A stretch of 64,000 nucleotides of DNA from Terriglobia bacterium (GCA_020073645.1 JAIQET010000006.1:1-64000); one strand, 5' to 3'; counted from the stretch's first letter, positions 50,538 through 59,782 are shown. Notes: generated from the sequence alone by a model not told the origin. Numbers and translations are program-made.

Positions 50538-51773
50538 ATGCACGGTGTAGCAGTTACCCTCCTCAGCGAGGATCGCGAACGTCTTTCGGTGCTCCAGCAG
50601 CGCCTGGAAGGCACCCAGATGGGCCGCACCGTCTTTGCCCATCTTGGCTTTCCCACGGGCCCCACCGACCCCGTGTTGCGCCAGATTCAGGATGTTCGCT
50701 CCGAAGTGGTTCTGGTGGATATTGATCCGCAGAACGTCCAGCGCGCCATTCATGCCATCGAATTGATTCACGCCACCACCGACGACATTGGCATTTTTGC
50801 CGCCGGCGAAATGACCCATCCCCCCACCATCGTCTCTGCCATGCGGGCCGGCGCCGGCGAGTACATTGAGCGCAATGCCACTTCGGAAGCCCTGCTTGAG
50901 GCCCTGACCCGTTTTACCTCCTCTCGCAGCAAGATTCGCACTACCTCCGGGCGCGCTCGCGTCTTTACCGTCACCAATGCCAAGGGCGGATCGGGCGCTA
51001 CCACCGCCGCCGTCAACACCGCCATCGCCCTCCAGGAAACTCACGGTGGAACCCTGCTGGTGGACTTCGCTCCCCTGGGCCACGCCGCTCTTCATCTCAA
51101 CGTTCGCCCGACTTTCGGTGTACCCGATGCCCTGCAGAATCTCCACCGCCTCGATGCCTCTTTGCTCGAGGGCTTGATGACCCCCTGCAAGGGCGGGTTG
51201 CAACTGCTGGCAGGGGCGCAGCAGCCCTCCACCTTGGCCCCGACCTCGGCGGAACTCGCTCGGCTTTTCGATCTGCTGGTTTCCCACTTCCGCTACGTGG
51301 TGGTGGACTGCTCCGGCCGCGTGGACCAGACCACGCGTCTGCTGTGCGACTTGTCGAACGCTGTCCTGCTGGTGGCCCAGACCGACGTGGTTTCGCTGTG
51401 GAGCGCCAGCCGCATGCGCACTTTCCTGGACGAAGGCGCCGGCCGTGACCGCGTCCGCCTGGTGCTGAACCGTTACAAGAAAATTCCCGGCTTCAGCGAG
51501 GACGACGTCGAGAAGGCTACCAACTGCAAGCTCCTGTGGAAGCTGCCCAACAGCTATCAGTTAGTCTCGCCCGCCATCGACAAGGGATCGCCCGTCGCCT
51601 TCCACGACAGCCAGGACATCGGCCGTTCCTTCCGCTCCCTGGCCGCCATGCTGGCCGAAGCTTCCATCACCGCCGAAGGCTCGCTGGACCTGGTGTACAC
51701 CCACGATAAGGCGGATTCCAAGAAGAAGGCATCCGGCAGCCTGCTCATCTCCCCCCTGCGCGCCGGCCAGTAA
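50538..51773 (+). CDS. CpaE/TadZ-like pilus-localisation ATPase
   Basis: 411 residues. An N-terminal atypical receiver-like domain (about 1-125; VVLVDIDPQNVQRAIHAIE) is followed by a MinD/ParA-like domain with the deviant Walker A NAKGGSGATTAAVN, LLVDFAPLGHAALHLN and YVVVDCSGRVDQ. This is the CpaE/TadZ layout, which places Flp/Tad pilus machinery at the pole. No other tad/cpa genes are in the window. The last 64 codons are duplicated at 55964-56155 with only four base differences. Confidence 0.9.
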   Translation: MHGVAVTLLSEDRERLSVLQQRLEGTQMGRTVFAHLGFPTGPTDPVLRQIQDVRSEVVLVDIDPQNVQRAIHAIELIHATTDDIGIFAAGEMTHPPTIVSAMRAGAGEYIERNATSEALLEALTRFTSSRSKIRTTSGRARVFTVTNAKGGSGATTAAVNTAIALQETHGGTLLVDFAPLGHAALHLNVRPTFGVPDALQNLHRLDASLLEGLMTPCKGGLQLLAGAQQPSTLAPTSAELARLFDLLVSHFRYVVVDCSGRVDQTTRLLCDLSNAVLLVAQTDVVSLWSASRMRTFLDEGAGRDRVRLVLNRYKKIPGFSEDDVEKATNCKLLWKLPNSYQLVSPAIDKGSPVAFHDSQDIGRSFRSLAAMLAEASITAEGSLDLVYTHDKADSKKKASGSLLISPLRAGQ

Positions 51774-52319
51774 GAAGCTGTCACCCTGTCCGGCACAACA
51801 TCCCCGAAGTGCGACTGGCCGAGCAGTTCCCTTTTAGTGTCCGGCGGCAGCCAGCGATAACCTCTGTTGTTGTCTGTTTCTGTTCCCCCGAACCCAGAAT
51901 CCCAAAAGGGGACGCTCTCACTCCCGGGCGTGACCGCAGTCACAATCCGCGACACGCAAACCAGCATAGGATGCCGATAAGCGCATCCCCAGCGCCACCT
52001 TTTCTAGCATAAGAACGTCGGCCGCGAAGCGTACTTAGATTTGAGGTGTCTTTGGGCCGGATCACACAAGCACGATTTCCTGAGCGGGGCGAATGGAAAG
52101 TCCGCGGCATGCGGCACGCACCTCTCAATCGAAAGCATGTTTCGCAACTCAGCGGAGCCACAATTCTCGTGGCCCTCGCACTCCTAAGACTGTAGATAAG
52201 ACTTAAGACTGTAGACCGTCACGAAACAGGTTCTGGTTTCCTCGTAACCGCCTAAGGCCAGCCTGAAGACTGGTAGGGCTCGAACGCTAGCACGTGAGAA
52301 CCTAGAAACGAGGCATTGC
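51774..52319. other. long leader/intergenic region before protease 1
   Basis: 546 bases with no gene. It contains a Crp-type promoter (separate entry) and ends in a leader with a GGCCAGC-x8-CTGG hairpin and GCTAGCACGTGAGAACC. The corresponding region before protease 2 (56156-56634) is homologous, with the same order of elements, as expected from the duplication. Confidence 0.55.
51930..51972 (+). promoter_or_regulatory. Crp-type site with class II promoter for protease 1
   Basis: GTGACCGCAGTCAC (51930-51943) and a -10 box TAGGAT at 51967-51972; the predicted start near 51979 puts the palindrome centre at about -42. The paralogous promoter at 56296 keeps this geometry although surrounding bases differ. 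Confidence 0.6.
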
Positions 52320-55300
52320 ATGAGATCACTTCGAACTACCGCATCCGCACTCACCCTTTTGCTCATCATCACACTGTCTGCCTCTCTATCCGCACAGGTT
52401 ACGAAACGGGGCAGCGCCACCGATCTGAACACGCACAAGTTCCAGCCCCAAGGGATGTCCACCCAGGCCCGCAGCACTCCATCTGCGAAACCGGCCACCA
52501 TCAGTCCCAGCGCTCTTCAGCAGATCAACGCGCTGCTGCTGGACAAGAAACAACGTACCCCCACACAAGCCAAGATCAGCTCTCGCGTTCTCTACACTTC
52601 TAGGATGCTGCAAGGACTTCCGGCTGCGATCGGCGTCCCCTATCTGCGGTCGGGTCTCGAGCTCGATGCCCACAACAATCTGTACCTGGACATCACGGCA
52701 CGGGTCACGGATGGTCTTTTGAAACAACTTCGTGCCATGGGCGTCCGGATTATCCGTTCCAGCCCCCGCAGCATTCGGGCGTTCGTGCCCCCGTACCAGG
52801 TCGAGTCCGTAGCCAGCTTGCCTGGTGTCATCTTCATACAGCCCAGACAGCAGGCGATGACCCAGGAGGCGATGAGCCATCGGTCGACGAAAGGTTCCGG
52901 GCCTGCCGTGGTGCAGCAATTGCCTCCTGGCTTCGCCCAGCGGGCTGCCACGGTCCGGCAAAAACTGTCACATGCCCTCACTAACGGCAAACTGTCGCGG
53001 CCGCTCACCAATGGCACCGGACAGGGCAGCGTGACCACCGAAGGTGACGCAACCCATCGGGCCGCCGATGCGCGCAGCGCCTTTGGCGTCAACGGAGCTG
53101 GCCTTAATATCGGCGTTCTTTCCGACGGGGCTAGCAGCCTCGCTGCCAGCCAGGCCACGGGCGATTTGCCCCCAACCTGTCCGGCAGGCCCGCCTTGTGT
53201 AACCGTGCTCCCCGGACAGACCGGCAGTGGTGACGAGGGCACAGCCATGATGGAGATCATCCATGACCTGGCTCCGGGTGCAAATCTCTTCTTCGCCACC
53301 GCATTCAACGGGATCGACAGCTTCGCCCAGAACATCCGCGACCTGCGTACGGCGGGCTGCGACATTATCGTGGACGATGTCTTTTACTTTGTCGAAACCC
53401 CCTTCCAGGACGGGCAAGCCCCGAGCGTGGTTTCCGACACCGACGGCGGTGTCGTAATTCAAGCCGTCAACGACGTTACCGCCGACGGTGCCATGTACTT
53501 CTCCTCCGCGGGGAACCAGGGCAACCTGGATGACGCCTTCTCCGGTACATTCGAAGGCGACTTCGTCGACGCCGGCCCCAATCCCCTGCTCCCGGGGGGC
53601 ACGGTTGCCATGTTCGGCACCAACCCGTTTGACACCATCACCTTCGATGGTGGAAACCCGTTCTTCCTGTTCTGGGCCGATCCGCTGGGCGGCTCCGCCA
53701 ACGATTACGACCTCTTCATTCTGGATTCCACGGGAACCACCATTCTGGATGCATCCACTGATCTTCAGGACGGAACCCAGGATCCGATTGAAGCGGTGTT
53801 CGACGAGCCTGCGGGCAACCTCGTGGTTGTTTTCAAGGTCACGGGAGCTGCGGATCGCTTCTTCCACTTGGACACCTTTGGCGGAGCTTTAGAGGTTGTG
53901 ACCGCCGGACAAACCCACGGCCATTCGTCCGCGGCTGCGGCCTTCTCTGTTGCCGCTACGCCCGCCTTCCTGGCCATTGCTCCCGGCTTCCCCACGGGGC
54001 CGTTTCCCAACCCATTCAACGCTGCCAACGTCGTAGAGCCCTACAGCTCTGACGGGCCACGGCAGATTTTCTTCGAGGCCGATGGCACACCCATTACTCC
54101 CGGCAATTTCTCCTCCACCGGGGGCCTAATCCGCCAGAAGCCGGACGTCACCGCTGCGGATGGCGTTTCGGTGACCGGAGTAGGCGGCTTCCCAAGCCCG
54201 TTCTACGGTACTTCGGCCGCCGCCCCCCATGCCGCCGCGATTGCCGGCTTGGTCAAGTCGGCCGTGCCCACTCTGACCAACGACCAGGTCAGGACCGCGC
54301 TCACCAGCACTGCCGTTGACATTGAGGCTGCAGGCGTGGACCGCGACTCCGGCGCCGGGATCGTCGATGCGTTCGAAGCTGTTCACTCGGTGGCTCCATC
54401 TGGGTTCGCCAATCCCGAGCTTGGCAATATCACCGCCACGGAAACCTCAGGCAATGGTGATGGCGCGATTGAAGCCGGCGAAGCAGCCAACCTCACTATT
54501 GAACTCAAGAACACCGCCGGGGCCGCGGACGCAACCGGTATCACCGCCACGCTGACCACGGCCACGCCTGGCGTGACCATCACGCAAGGCACCTCAGCCT
54601 ATCCCGACCTGCCGGCGGGCACCGGTATCGCCACCAACACCACTCCCTTCGCATTTTCGATCGTATTCAACGCAGCCTGCGGTCTGACGATCGACTTCAC
54701 CTTGACCATCAACTACACCGGCGGCCCGAGCCCGAGGGTACTGACCTTCAGCTTGCCCACCGGCCCACCGCCGATCAACGTTCTCACCACGCTGGATACG
54801 ACAGCGCCGACTCCGGTTACGGGCGTAACCACGGCAACCGGGCTGCAAACCGGAAGAATCTTCCGCGACGGCAATCCGAGCGTCTGTGGAGCCCCCAAGA
54901 CCTTTCCGGGGGTTTTCGACCCCACTGGTTCCCGCCAGTACGATGCGTACACCTTCAACGCGTGCCGCAACACGTGCGCCGAGATTACCGTCTCTAACCA
55001 ATCAGTCAACGCGTTCTCACTTTTCAGTGCTGCGTATTCCCCCAGTTTCACTCCTGGCGACACCTCAGTTAACTATGTGGGTGATGCAGGCGTCAGCGGC
55101 GCATCCACAGAGTATGGTATCGACACGCTTGGAGGAACTGCGTACACCGTCGTCATCCATGAACTGGATCCCGGTTTAGGGGTTGGCAGCGTCTACAATG
55201 TGCAGATTTCCGGTTGTTCCATCAGCTGTGATTTCATGGTGCCTGCGACGATTTCCCCGATCACCGTGACCGCGGGCCAGTCGGGAACGCAGCACTTCAC

Positions 55301-55736
55301 CATAACCCCGAGCTCGTCGTTCGATGTGCCCATCACGTTCACCTGCTCCGGACTGCCGGCGCACTCAAGCTGCTCGTTTAGTCCCGCCAGCGTGACTCCG
55401 GGCAGCAGCATGGCCGACGTAGCGGTGACCATAGACACGACCGCGCCCATGCGGGCGCAACTAGGGCAGCGAAACGCCCCGATTTACGCCCTATGGCTGC
55501 CCTTCGGCGGCCTGGGTCTGATCACTATGGCTGGTGTTGGGACCCGCAAGCGTAGCCGCAAGGTCCTGATCGCCCTCGCGCTGCTACTGTTGATCCCGAC
55601 GCTGCTCGCGATTGTCAGCTGCGGCTCAAGCGCGAGGCTCGTGAACGGCACACCACCCGGCACCTACAACGTAACGGTCACGTCCACATCCGGCGCCGCC
55701 GTTCATAATTCGTCCCTCTCGCTAACTGTGCAGTAA
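52320..55736 (+). CDS. subtilase/sedolisin-like exoprotease 1 (D-E-N-S site) with C-terminal Ig/TM module
   Basis: 1138 residues with signal peptide (ALTLLLIITLSASLSAQ). A propeptide-like domain (about 75-185) precedes the catalytic domain: D269 in IGVLSDGAS, then D305-E306 in GDEGTAMMEIIHDLAPGAN where ordinary subtilases have HGT, N399 in SSAGN (oxyanion) and S632 in YGTSAAAPHAA. Glu in place of His recalls sedolisins (S53). After it come a CARDB-like domain (about 690-830), a PPC-like region and a final Ig-type domain interrupted by two membrane helices. Monocistronic, with its own Crp-type promoter and terminator. Confidence 0.88.
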   Translation: MRSLRTTASALTLLLIITLSASLSAQVTKRGSATDLNTHKFQPQGMSTQARSTPSAKPATISPSALQQINALLLDKKQRTPTQAKISSRVLYTSRMLQGLPAAIGVPYLRSGLELDAHNNLYLDITARVTDGLLKQLRAMGVRIIRSSPRSIRAFVPPYQVESVASLPGVIFIQPRQQAMTQEAMSHRSTKGSGPAVVQQLPPGFAQRAATVRQKLSHALTNGKLSRPLTNGTGQGSVTTEGDATHRAADARSAFGVNGAGLNIGVLSDGASSLAASQATGDLPPTCPAGPPCVTVLPGQTGSGDEGTAMMEIIHDLAPGANLFFATAFNGIDSFAQNIRDLRTAGCDIIVDDVFYFVETPFQDGQAPSVVSDTDGGVVIQAVNDVTADGAMYFSSAGNQGNLDDAFSGTFEGDFVDAGPNPLLPGGTVAMFGTNPFDTITFDGGNPFFLFWADPLGGSANDYDLFILDSTGTTILDASTDLQDGTQDPIEAVFDEPAGNLVVVFKVTGAADRFFHLDTFGGALEVVTAGQTHGHSSAAAAFSVAATPAFLAIAPGFPTGPFPNPFNAANVVEPYSSDGPRQIFFEADGTPITPGNFSSTGGLIRQKPDVTAADGVSVTGVGGFPSPFYGTSAAAPHAAAIAGLVKSAVPTLTNDQVRTALTSTAVDIEAAGVDRDSGAGIVDAFEAVHSVAPSGFANPELGNITATETSGNGDGAIEAGEAANLTIELKNTAGAADATGITATLTTATPGVTITQGTSAYPDLPAGTGIATNTTPFAFSIVFNAACGLTIDFTLTINYTGGPSPRVLTFSLPTGPPPINVLTTLDTTAPTPVTGVTTATGLQTGRIFRDGNPSVCGAPKTFPGVFDPTGSRQYDAYTFNACRNTCAEITVSNQSVNAFSLFSAAYSPSFTPGDTSVNYVGDAGVSGASTEYGIDTLGGTAYTVVIHELDPGLGVGSVYNVQISGCSISCDFMVPATISPITVTAGQSGTQHFTITPSSSFDVPITFTCSGLPAHSSCSFSPASVTPGSSMADVAVTIDTTAPMRAQLGQRNAPIYALWLPFGGLGLITMAGVGTRKRSRKVLIALALLLLIPTLLAIVSCGSSARLVNGTPPGTYNVTVTSTSGAAVHNSSLSLTVQ

Positions 55737-55754
55737 GCACACCAAGCCCGTAGG

Positions 55755-55786
55755 AAACGGGGCGGTCGCCAAGACCGCCCCGTTTT
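55755..55786 (+). terminator. intrinsic terminator after protease 1
   Basis: Perfect 13-bp stem AAACGGGGCGGTC / GACCGCCCCGTTT with loop GCCAA, followed by a T. Protease 2 has a homologous terminator at 59191. Confidence 0.9.
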
Positions 55787-55851
55787 GCATGTCTAGCTGT
55801 GCACACAACCAGGACCCGACCAGCAGAGTTCGCTGCAAGGCGACAGGTGCA

Positions 55852-55965
55852 GATCGTCGAGCTAATCAGTTCGTGATTGCTTCCGCGGCCGGCCGGATGG
55901 ACTTGACCTGCTGCCATCCTGCTATCTCTTCCAGTTTGTCCAGTGCAAGGTAGGCAAGAATCGAA
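55852..55965 (-). pseudogene. 3' remnant of the propeptide-like gene (duplication scar)
   Basis: This stretch aligns without gaps to 59292-59405, the 3' end of the intact propeptide-like gene, with about 16 differences in 114 bases. It breaks off at AAGAATCGAA and continues directly with cpaE-derived sequence. It encodes no complete protein. Confidence 0.8.
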
Positions 55966-56155
55966 GGGATCGCCCGTCGCCTTCCACGAGAGCCAGGACA
56001 TCGGCCGTTCCTTCCGCTCCTTGGCCGCCATGCTGGCCGAAGTTTCCATCACCGCCGAAGGCTCGCTGGACCTGGTGTACACCTACGATAAGGCGGATTC
56101 CAAGAAGAAGGCATCCGGCAGCCTGCTCATCTCCCCCCTGCGCGCCGGCCAGTAA
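55964..56155 (+). pseudogene. duplicated 3' fragment of the cpaE-like gene
   Basis: 64 codons plus stop identical in frame to 51582-51773 except four bases (about 98%). An open frame from GTG 55943 would give 70 residues starting in the propeptide remnant, but it has no ATPase motifs and no evident ribosome site. It shows where a tandem copy of the segment cpaE-end/protease/propeptide gene was joined. Confidence 0.85.
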
Positions 56156-56634
56156 GAAGCGGTGCCGTTCTCCTGCACAATACTCCCGTAACGCCTGCGG
56201 TCGAGTATTTGCAAGCGCGTCCGGCGATGACATCTGTTGTCTGTTTCCGCTCCACCGAACCGCATCCCAAGAAGGGAACGCTCTCACCGCTCGCTGTGAC
56301 GCCGGTCACAATCCGTGACACCCAACTGGGCTTAGCATGGTTCGACGCATCCCCCAGCACCAGGTTTCCACTATGTTTTCTTTGATCGCGAAGCGTACCC
56401 CGGTGATACAATCGCGGGCACCCGAGGAGGGCGAATGAAAAAGCCCGCGGTTCCCCCGGCCATCGCGTCTCATTCGCAAACAGGTTTTGCTACTCAGCGG
56501 AGCCACCGTTCTTTTGCGGCTCACACTCCCAAGACGTTTCACAACAGTTTCCAGTTCCCTCGCTGTTGATTGAGGCCAGTTTCAAGACTGGCGGGCCCGA
56601 ACGTCAGCACGTGAATTTAAAAACGAGGTGTTCC
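56156..56634. other. intergenic leader before protease 2
   Basis: Homologous to 51774-52319 in patches (TCTGTTGTCTGTTTC, GTCACAATCCG, GACTGGCGGGC, CAGCACGTGA). It holds a Crp-type promoter and no gene. Confidence 0.55.
56296..56338 (+). promoter_or_regulatory. Crp-type site with class II promoter for protease 2
   Basis: TGTGACGCCGGTCACA (around 56295-56310) is an almost ideal CRP box; the core GTGA-N6-TCAC is 56296-56309. The -10 box TAGCAT at 56333-56338 predicts a start near 56345, with the palindrome centred near -42. Confidence 0.65.
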
Positions 56635-59172
56635 ATGAGATCACGTCGATTTACCGCATCCACACTCGCCCTTCTGCTCATCTTCACACTGTCTGCCTCT
56701 CTATCCGCCCAGGTTACGAGACGGGCCAGTGGTACCGATTTCAACACGCATAGGTTCCAGCCCCAGGGCATGTCCATTCCGGCTCGCAATACATCTGGGA
56801 AACCGGTCACTATCAGCACCACCGCTTTTCAGCAGATCAACGCACTGGAGCTGGACAAGATACAACGTACTCGCACCCAAGCCAAGATCAGCTCCCGCGT
56901 TCTCTACACTTCGAGGATGCTGCAGGGACTTCCGGCCGCGATCGGCGTCCAATACCTGCGGACGGGCCTTGAACTCGATAACCAAAACAATATTTTTGTA
57001 GACATCAAGGCACACGTCACCGACAACCTGCTGAAGCAACTTAACGCTGCGGGCGTCCGCGTCATCCGTTCCAACGCGGCTTATCGCACCATTCGGGCGT
57101 TTGTTCCCCCGTCCAGTGTTGAGACTATCGCCAGCCTCCCGGACGTGATCTTCATACAGCCCAGACAGGAGGCGATGACCCAGGGTCAGGCCGCGGCTTC
57201 CCGGGCTGCTGCCGCGCAGCGCTTATCTCCAGGCTTCGCCCAGCGGGCTGCCAGCGTCCGGGCAAAACTGTCTCGTGTCCTCAAGAACGGCACCGGGCAG
57301 GGCAGCGTGACCAGCGAAGGTGACGCGACTCATCGGACCGCGGATGGGCGCGCGACCTTTGGCGTCACTGGAGCCGGCATGAACATCGGCGTGCTTTCCG
57401 ACGGCGTCGATCACCTCGCTGATAGCCAGGCTACAGGCGATCTGGGTACTGTCACCATACTGCCAGGACAGGGCGGTGCCGGTGACGAGGGCACGGCCAT
57501 GCTGGAAATCATCCACGACCTGGCTCCGGATGCGAATCTCTTCTTTGCCACCGCATTCAACGGCATCGACAGTTTCGCGCAAAACATCGACGACCTGCGT
57601 TTCGTCGAAGGCTGCGACATCATCGTGGACGACGTTTTTTACTTTGTCGAAACTCCCTTCCAGGACGGGCAGGATCCCAGCATCGTGTCCGACACCGATG
57701 GCGGAGTTGTCATCCAGGCCGTCAACGATGTCACCGCCGACGGCGCCATGTACTTCTCCTCCGCGGGCAACGCAGGCAACTTTGACGACAACTTCTCCAG
57801 TTCCATCGAAACCGACTTTGTCAATGGCGGTACCAATCCCCTGGTCCCCGGGGGCAATCTGGCCCTGTTCGGCACCAACCAGTTTGACACCATCACCTTT
57901 GATGGCTTCGCGCTCTTCCTGTGGTGGACCGATCCGCTGGGCGGCTCCGCCAACGATTACGACCTGTTCGTGCTGGATTCCACGGGCACAGTTGTCTTGG
58001 ATTCATCCACTGACGTTCAAGACGGAACCCAGGATCCGATTGAAGCGACGGCAGAGGATGCTACCGGCGACCTCGCCGTTGTTTTACAGCTGACGGGAGC
58101 CGCCGACCGGTTCTTCCACCTGGACACCATTCAGGGAGCTATGGAACTTACCTCCCCCGGACAAGTGCACGGCCATGCGGGCGCCGCCCAGGCATTCGCC
58201 GTTGCCGCCACCCCGGCCGCTGCGGCTATCGGTACCGGCTTCCCGTCGGGGCCATTTCCCAACCCATTCAACTCTACCAACGTCGTCGAGCCCTACAGCT
58301 CTGACGGGCCGCGGCAGATTTTCTTCCAGGCTGATGGCACCCCCATCACTCCCGGAGATTTCTCCTCCACCGGAGGCCTGATCCGCCAGAAGCCGGACGT
58401 CACCGCTGCGGACGGCGTATCGGTGACCGGAGCCGGGGGTTTCCCCACCCCGTTCTACGGCACCTCGGCCGCTGCTCCCCATGCGGCTGCCATCGCCGCT
58501 CTGCTCAAGACCTCCGTCCCCAGCGTGGTCCAGACCAATGACGATGTCAGGACCGCGCTCACCAGCAGCGCCATTGACATTGAGGGAGCGGGCGTGGACC
58601 GCGACTCCGGCGCCGGCATCCTCGATGGGTTCGCAGCGCTTAACATCTTCAAGGACTTCATCCTTCCCCTCACCCTTTCCGATGAAACGGTGACGGCGGG
58701 CCAGTCAACCACGCAGGACATCACCATCGACGTCAAAGGGTCGTGGGATACTCCCATCACCTTCGCCTGTTCCGGCCTTCCCGACAAGTCCAGCTGCACC
58801 TTCACGCCTTCCGGCGTGACCCCAGGCGCCAGCTCTGCTGTCGTGAGCGTAGAAGTCAGCACCACTGCCCCCATGAGGGCGTCGCTACAGCAGCCGCAAG
58901 GCCTGATCTATGCCACATGGCTGTCCTTCGGTGGCTTGGGACTGGTCGGCATGGTGGGCGTTGGAACCCGCAAGCGTAGCCGCAAGGCTCTCATAGCCCT
59001 CGCGCTGCTCCTGTTGATTCCGATGCTGCTTACCATCGTCGGTTGCGACAACGGCGGGCGTGTCATCCCGGGCACTCCCACTGGCACATCAGCCATAACC
59101 GTGACGGCCACCGCCGGATCCGGAACCGGGGTCTTGTCTCACACCACTACCTTCAACCTTACTGTGCAGTAA
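56635..59172 (+). CDS. subtilase/sedolisin-like exoprotease 2 (D-E-N-S site) with C-terminal Ig/TM module
   Basis: 845 residues from ATG 56635, whose position equals that of protease 1. Signal peptide, propeptide-like domain and catalytic domain match protease 1: D256, D284-E285 (GDEGTAMLEIIHDLAP), N379 and S611 (YGTSAAAPHAA). It lacks the roughly 290 residues of CARDB-like and PPC-like sequence present in copy 1 and goes directly into the final Ig/membrane module (GLPDKSSCTFTPSG, MRKRSRK-like GTRKRSRKALIALALLLL). A secreted or surface-anchored peptidase is inferred; activity depends on the unusual Glu. Confidence 0.88.
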   Translation: MRSRRFTASTLALLLIFTLSASLSAQVTRRASGTDFNTHRFQPQGMSIPARNTSGKPVTISTTAFQQINALELDKIQRTRTQAKISSRVLYTSRMLQGLPAAIGVQYLRTGLELDNQNNIFVDIKAHVTDNLLKQLNAAGVRVIRSNAAYRTIRAFVPPSSVETIASLPDVIFIQPRQEAMTQGQAAASRAAAAQRLSPGFAQRAASVRAKLSRVLKNGTGQGSVTSEGDATHRTADGRATFGVTGAGMNIGVLSDGVDHLADSQATGDLGTVTILPGQGGAGDEGTAMLEIIHDLAPDANLFFATAFNGIDSFAQNIDDLRFVEGCDIIVDDVFYFVETPFQDGQDPSIVSDTDGGVVIQAVNDVTADGAMYFSSAGNAGNFDDNFSSSIETDFVNGGTNPLVPGGNLALFGTNQFDTITFDGFALFLWWTDPLGGSANDYDLFVLDSTGTVVLDSSTDVQDGTQDPIEATAEDATGDLAVVLQLTGAADRFFHLDTIQGAMELTSPGQVHGHAGAAQAFAVAATPAAAAIGTGFPSGPFPNPFNSTNVVEPYSSDGPRQIFFQADGTPITPGDFSSTGGLIRQKPDVTAADGVSVTGAGGFPTPFYGTSAAAPHAAAIAALLKTSVPSVVQTNDDVRTALTSSAIDIEGAGVDRDSGAGILDGFAALNIFKDFILPLTLSDETVTAGQSTTQDITIDVKGSWDTPITFACSGLPDKSSCTFTPSGVTPGASSAVVSVEVSTTAPMRASLQQPQGLIYATWLSFGGLGLVGMVGVGTRKRSRKALIALALLLLIPMLLTIVGCDNGGRVIPGTPTGTSAITVTATAGSGTGVLSHTTTFNLTVQ

Positions 59173-59190
59173 GAGGTAAGGGCAGTAGGC

Positions 59191-59221
59191 AACGGGGCGG
59201 TCGAAAGACTGCCCCGTTTTT
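59191..59221 (+). terminator. intrinsic terminator after protease 2
   Basis: AACGGGGCGGTC-GAAA-GACTGCCCCGTT with one G-T pair and a T run; it lies before the convergent propeptide-like gene. Confidence 0.85.
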
Positions 59222-59305
59222 CATGCCCTAAGGTAAGGTAACTCAAACTAGAGAAGAAGCCCCCCAGCTCGCCGAAACGCAGCCGTGAAGGGATCGTCGA
59301 GGGAA

Positions 59306-59782
59306 TCAGTTCGTCATTGCTTCCGCAGCCGGCCGGATGGCCTTGACCTGCCGCAATCCTGCAATCTTTTCCAGTTTCTCCAGCGGGACGTAGGCAAGAA
59401 TCGAATTGTAGCGTTCGGAATGGGAGACCACCTTACCTCCCATCTTGCCGACGCACGCGATAAGTTTGTCCGTCACTTTGCCCCGGATATCCACAAAGAC
59501 TCGGCCCTCGCTATCCGTTCGCAGCCGCGGTTTCGCACGCAACGGAGTCTTCGGTGGATACAGGGCGCAGAGTAACTGCGAGGAGATTTTCCGCTGCGCC
59601 GGTGTCCGTGCGGCCTTATCGAGGCACGGCGACTTCACCGTCGCGGCATTCGATCCTGTCTCCGGAACACCCTGCCCGCCAGCCATCCCACCGCTGCTCC
59701 CGCTCTGAGCATTCATCGTGGATACAAGGACGGCGACAATGAGAAGCCAGCCGCCATTTCCGAATCTCGATGCCTGAGGCAT
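59306..59782 (-). CDS. stand-alone secreted propeptide-like protein (possible protease inhibitor/chaperone)
   Basis: The ATG at 59782 follows GGGGGAATC; 158 residues with a signal peptide (GGWLLIVAVLVSTMNAQS). The mature part (about 60-158) aligns with the propeptide of both neighbouring proteases: RTPAQRKISSQLL against RTPTQAKISSRVL, GRVFVDIRGKVTDKLI against NLYLDITARVTDGLL, ILAYVPLEKLEKIAGL against IRAFVPPYQVESVASL, and IRPAAEAMT against IQPRQQAMT. There is no catalytic domain. By analogy with I9-type propeptides it could fold or inhibit the proteases in trans. It is convergent with protease 2. Confidence 0.75.
   Translation of the reverse strand: MPQASRFGNGGWLLIVAVLVSTMNAQSGSSGGMAGGQGVPETGSNAATVKSPCLDKAARTPAQRKISSQLLCALYPPKTPLRAKPRLRTDSEGRVFVDIRGKVTDKLIACVGKMGGKVVSHSERYNSILAYVPLEKLEKIAGLRQVKAIRPAAEAMTN

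Noticed and set aside
49800-51773. Complete Tad pilus locus
   Set aside because: Only a CpaE/TadZ-like gene and a PilZ gene are present; no secretin, TadA ATPase or pilin genes in the window.
52185-52319. Possible cyclic di-GMP (GEMM) riboswitch before protease 1
   Set aside because: There is a small hairpin and homology with the leader of protease 2, but the GEMM core is missing; the similarity is explained by duplication.
55943-56155. 70-residue protein from the cpaE fragment
   Set aside because: Starts in a foreign remnant, lacks all ATPase motifs; explained as a duplication scar.
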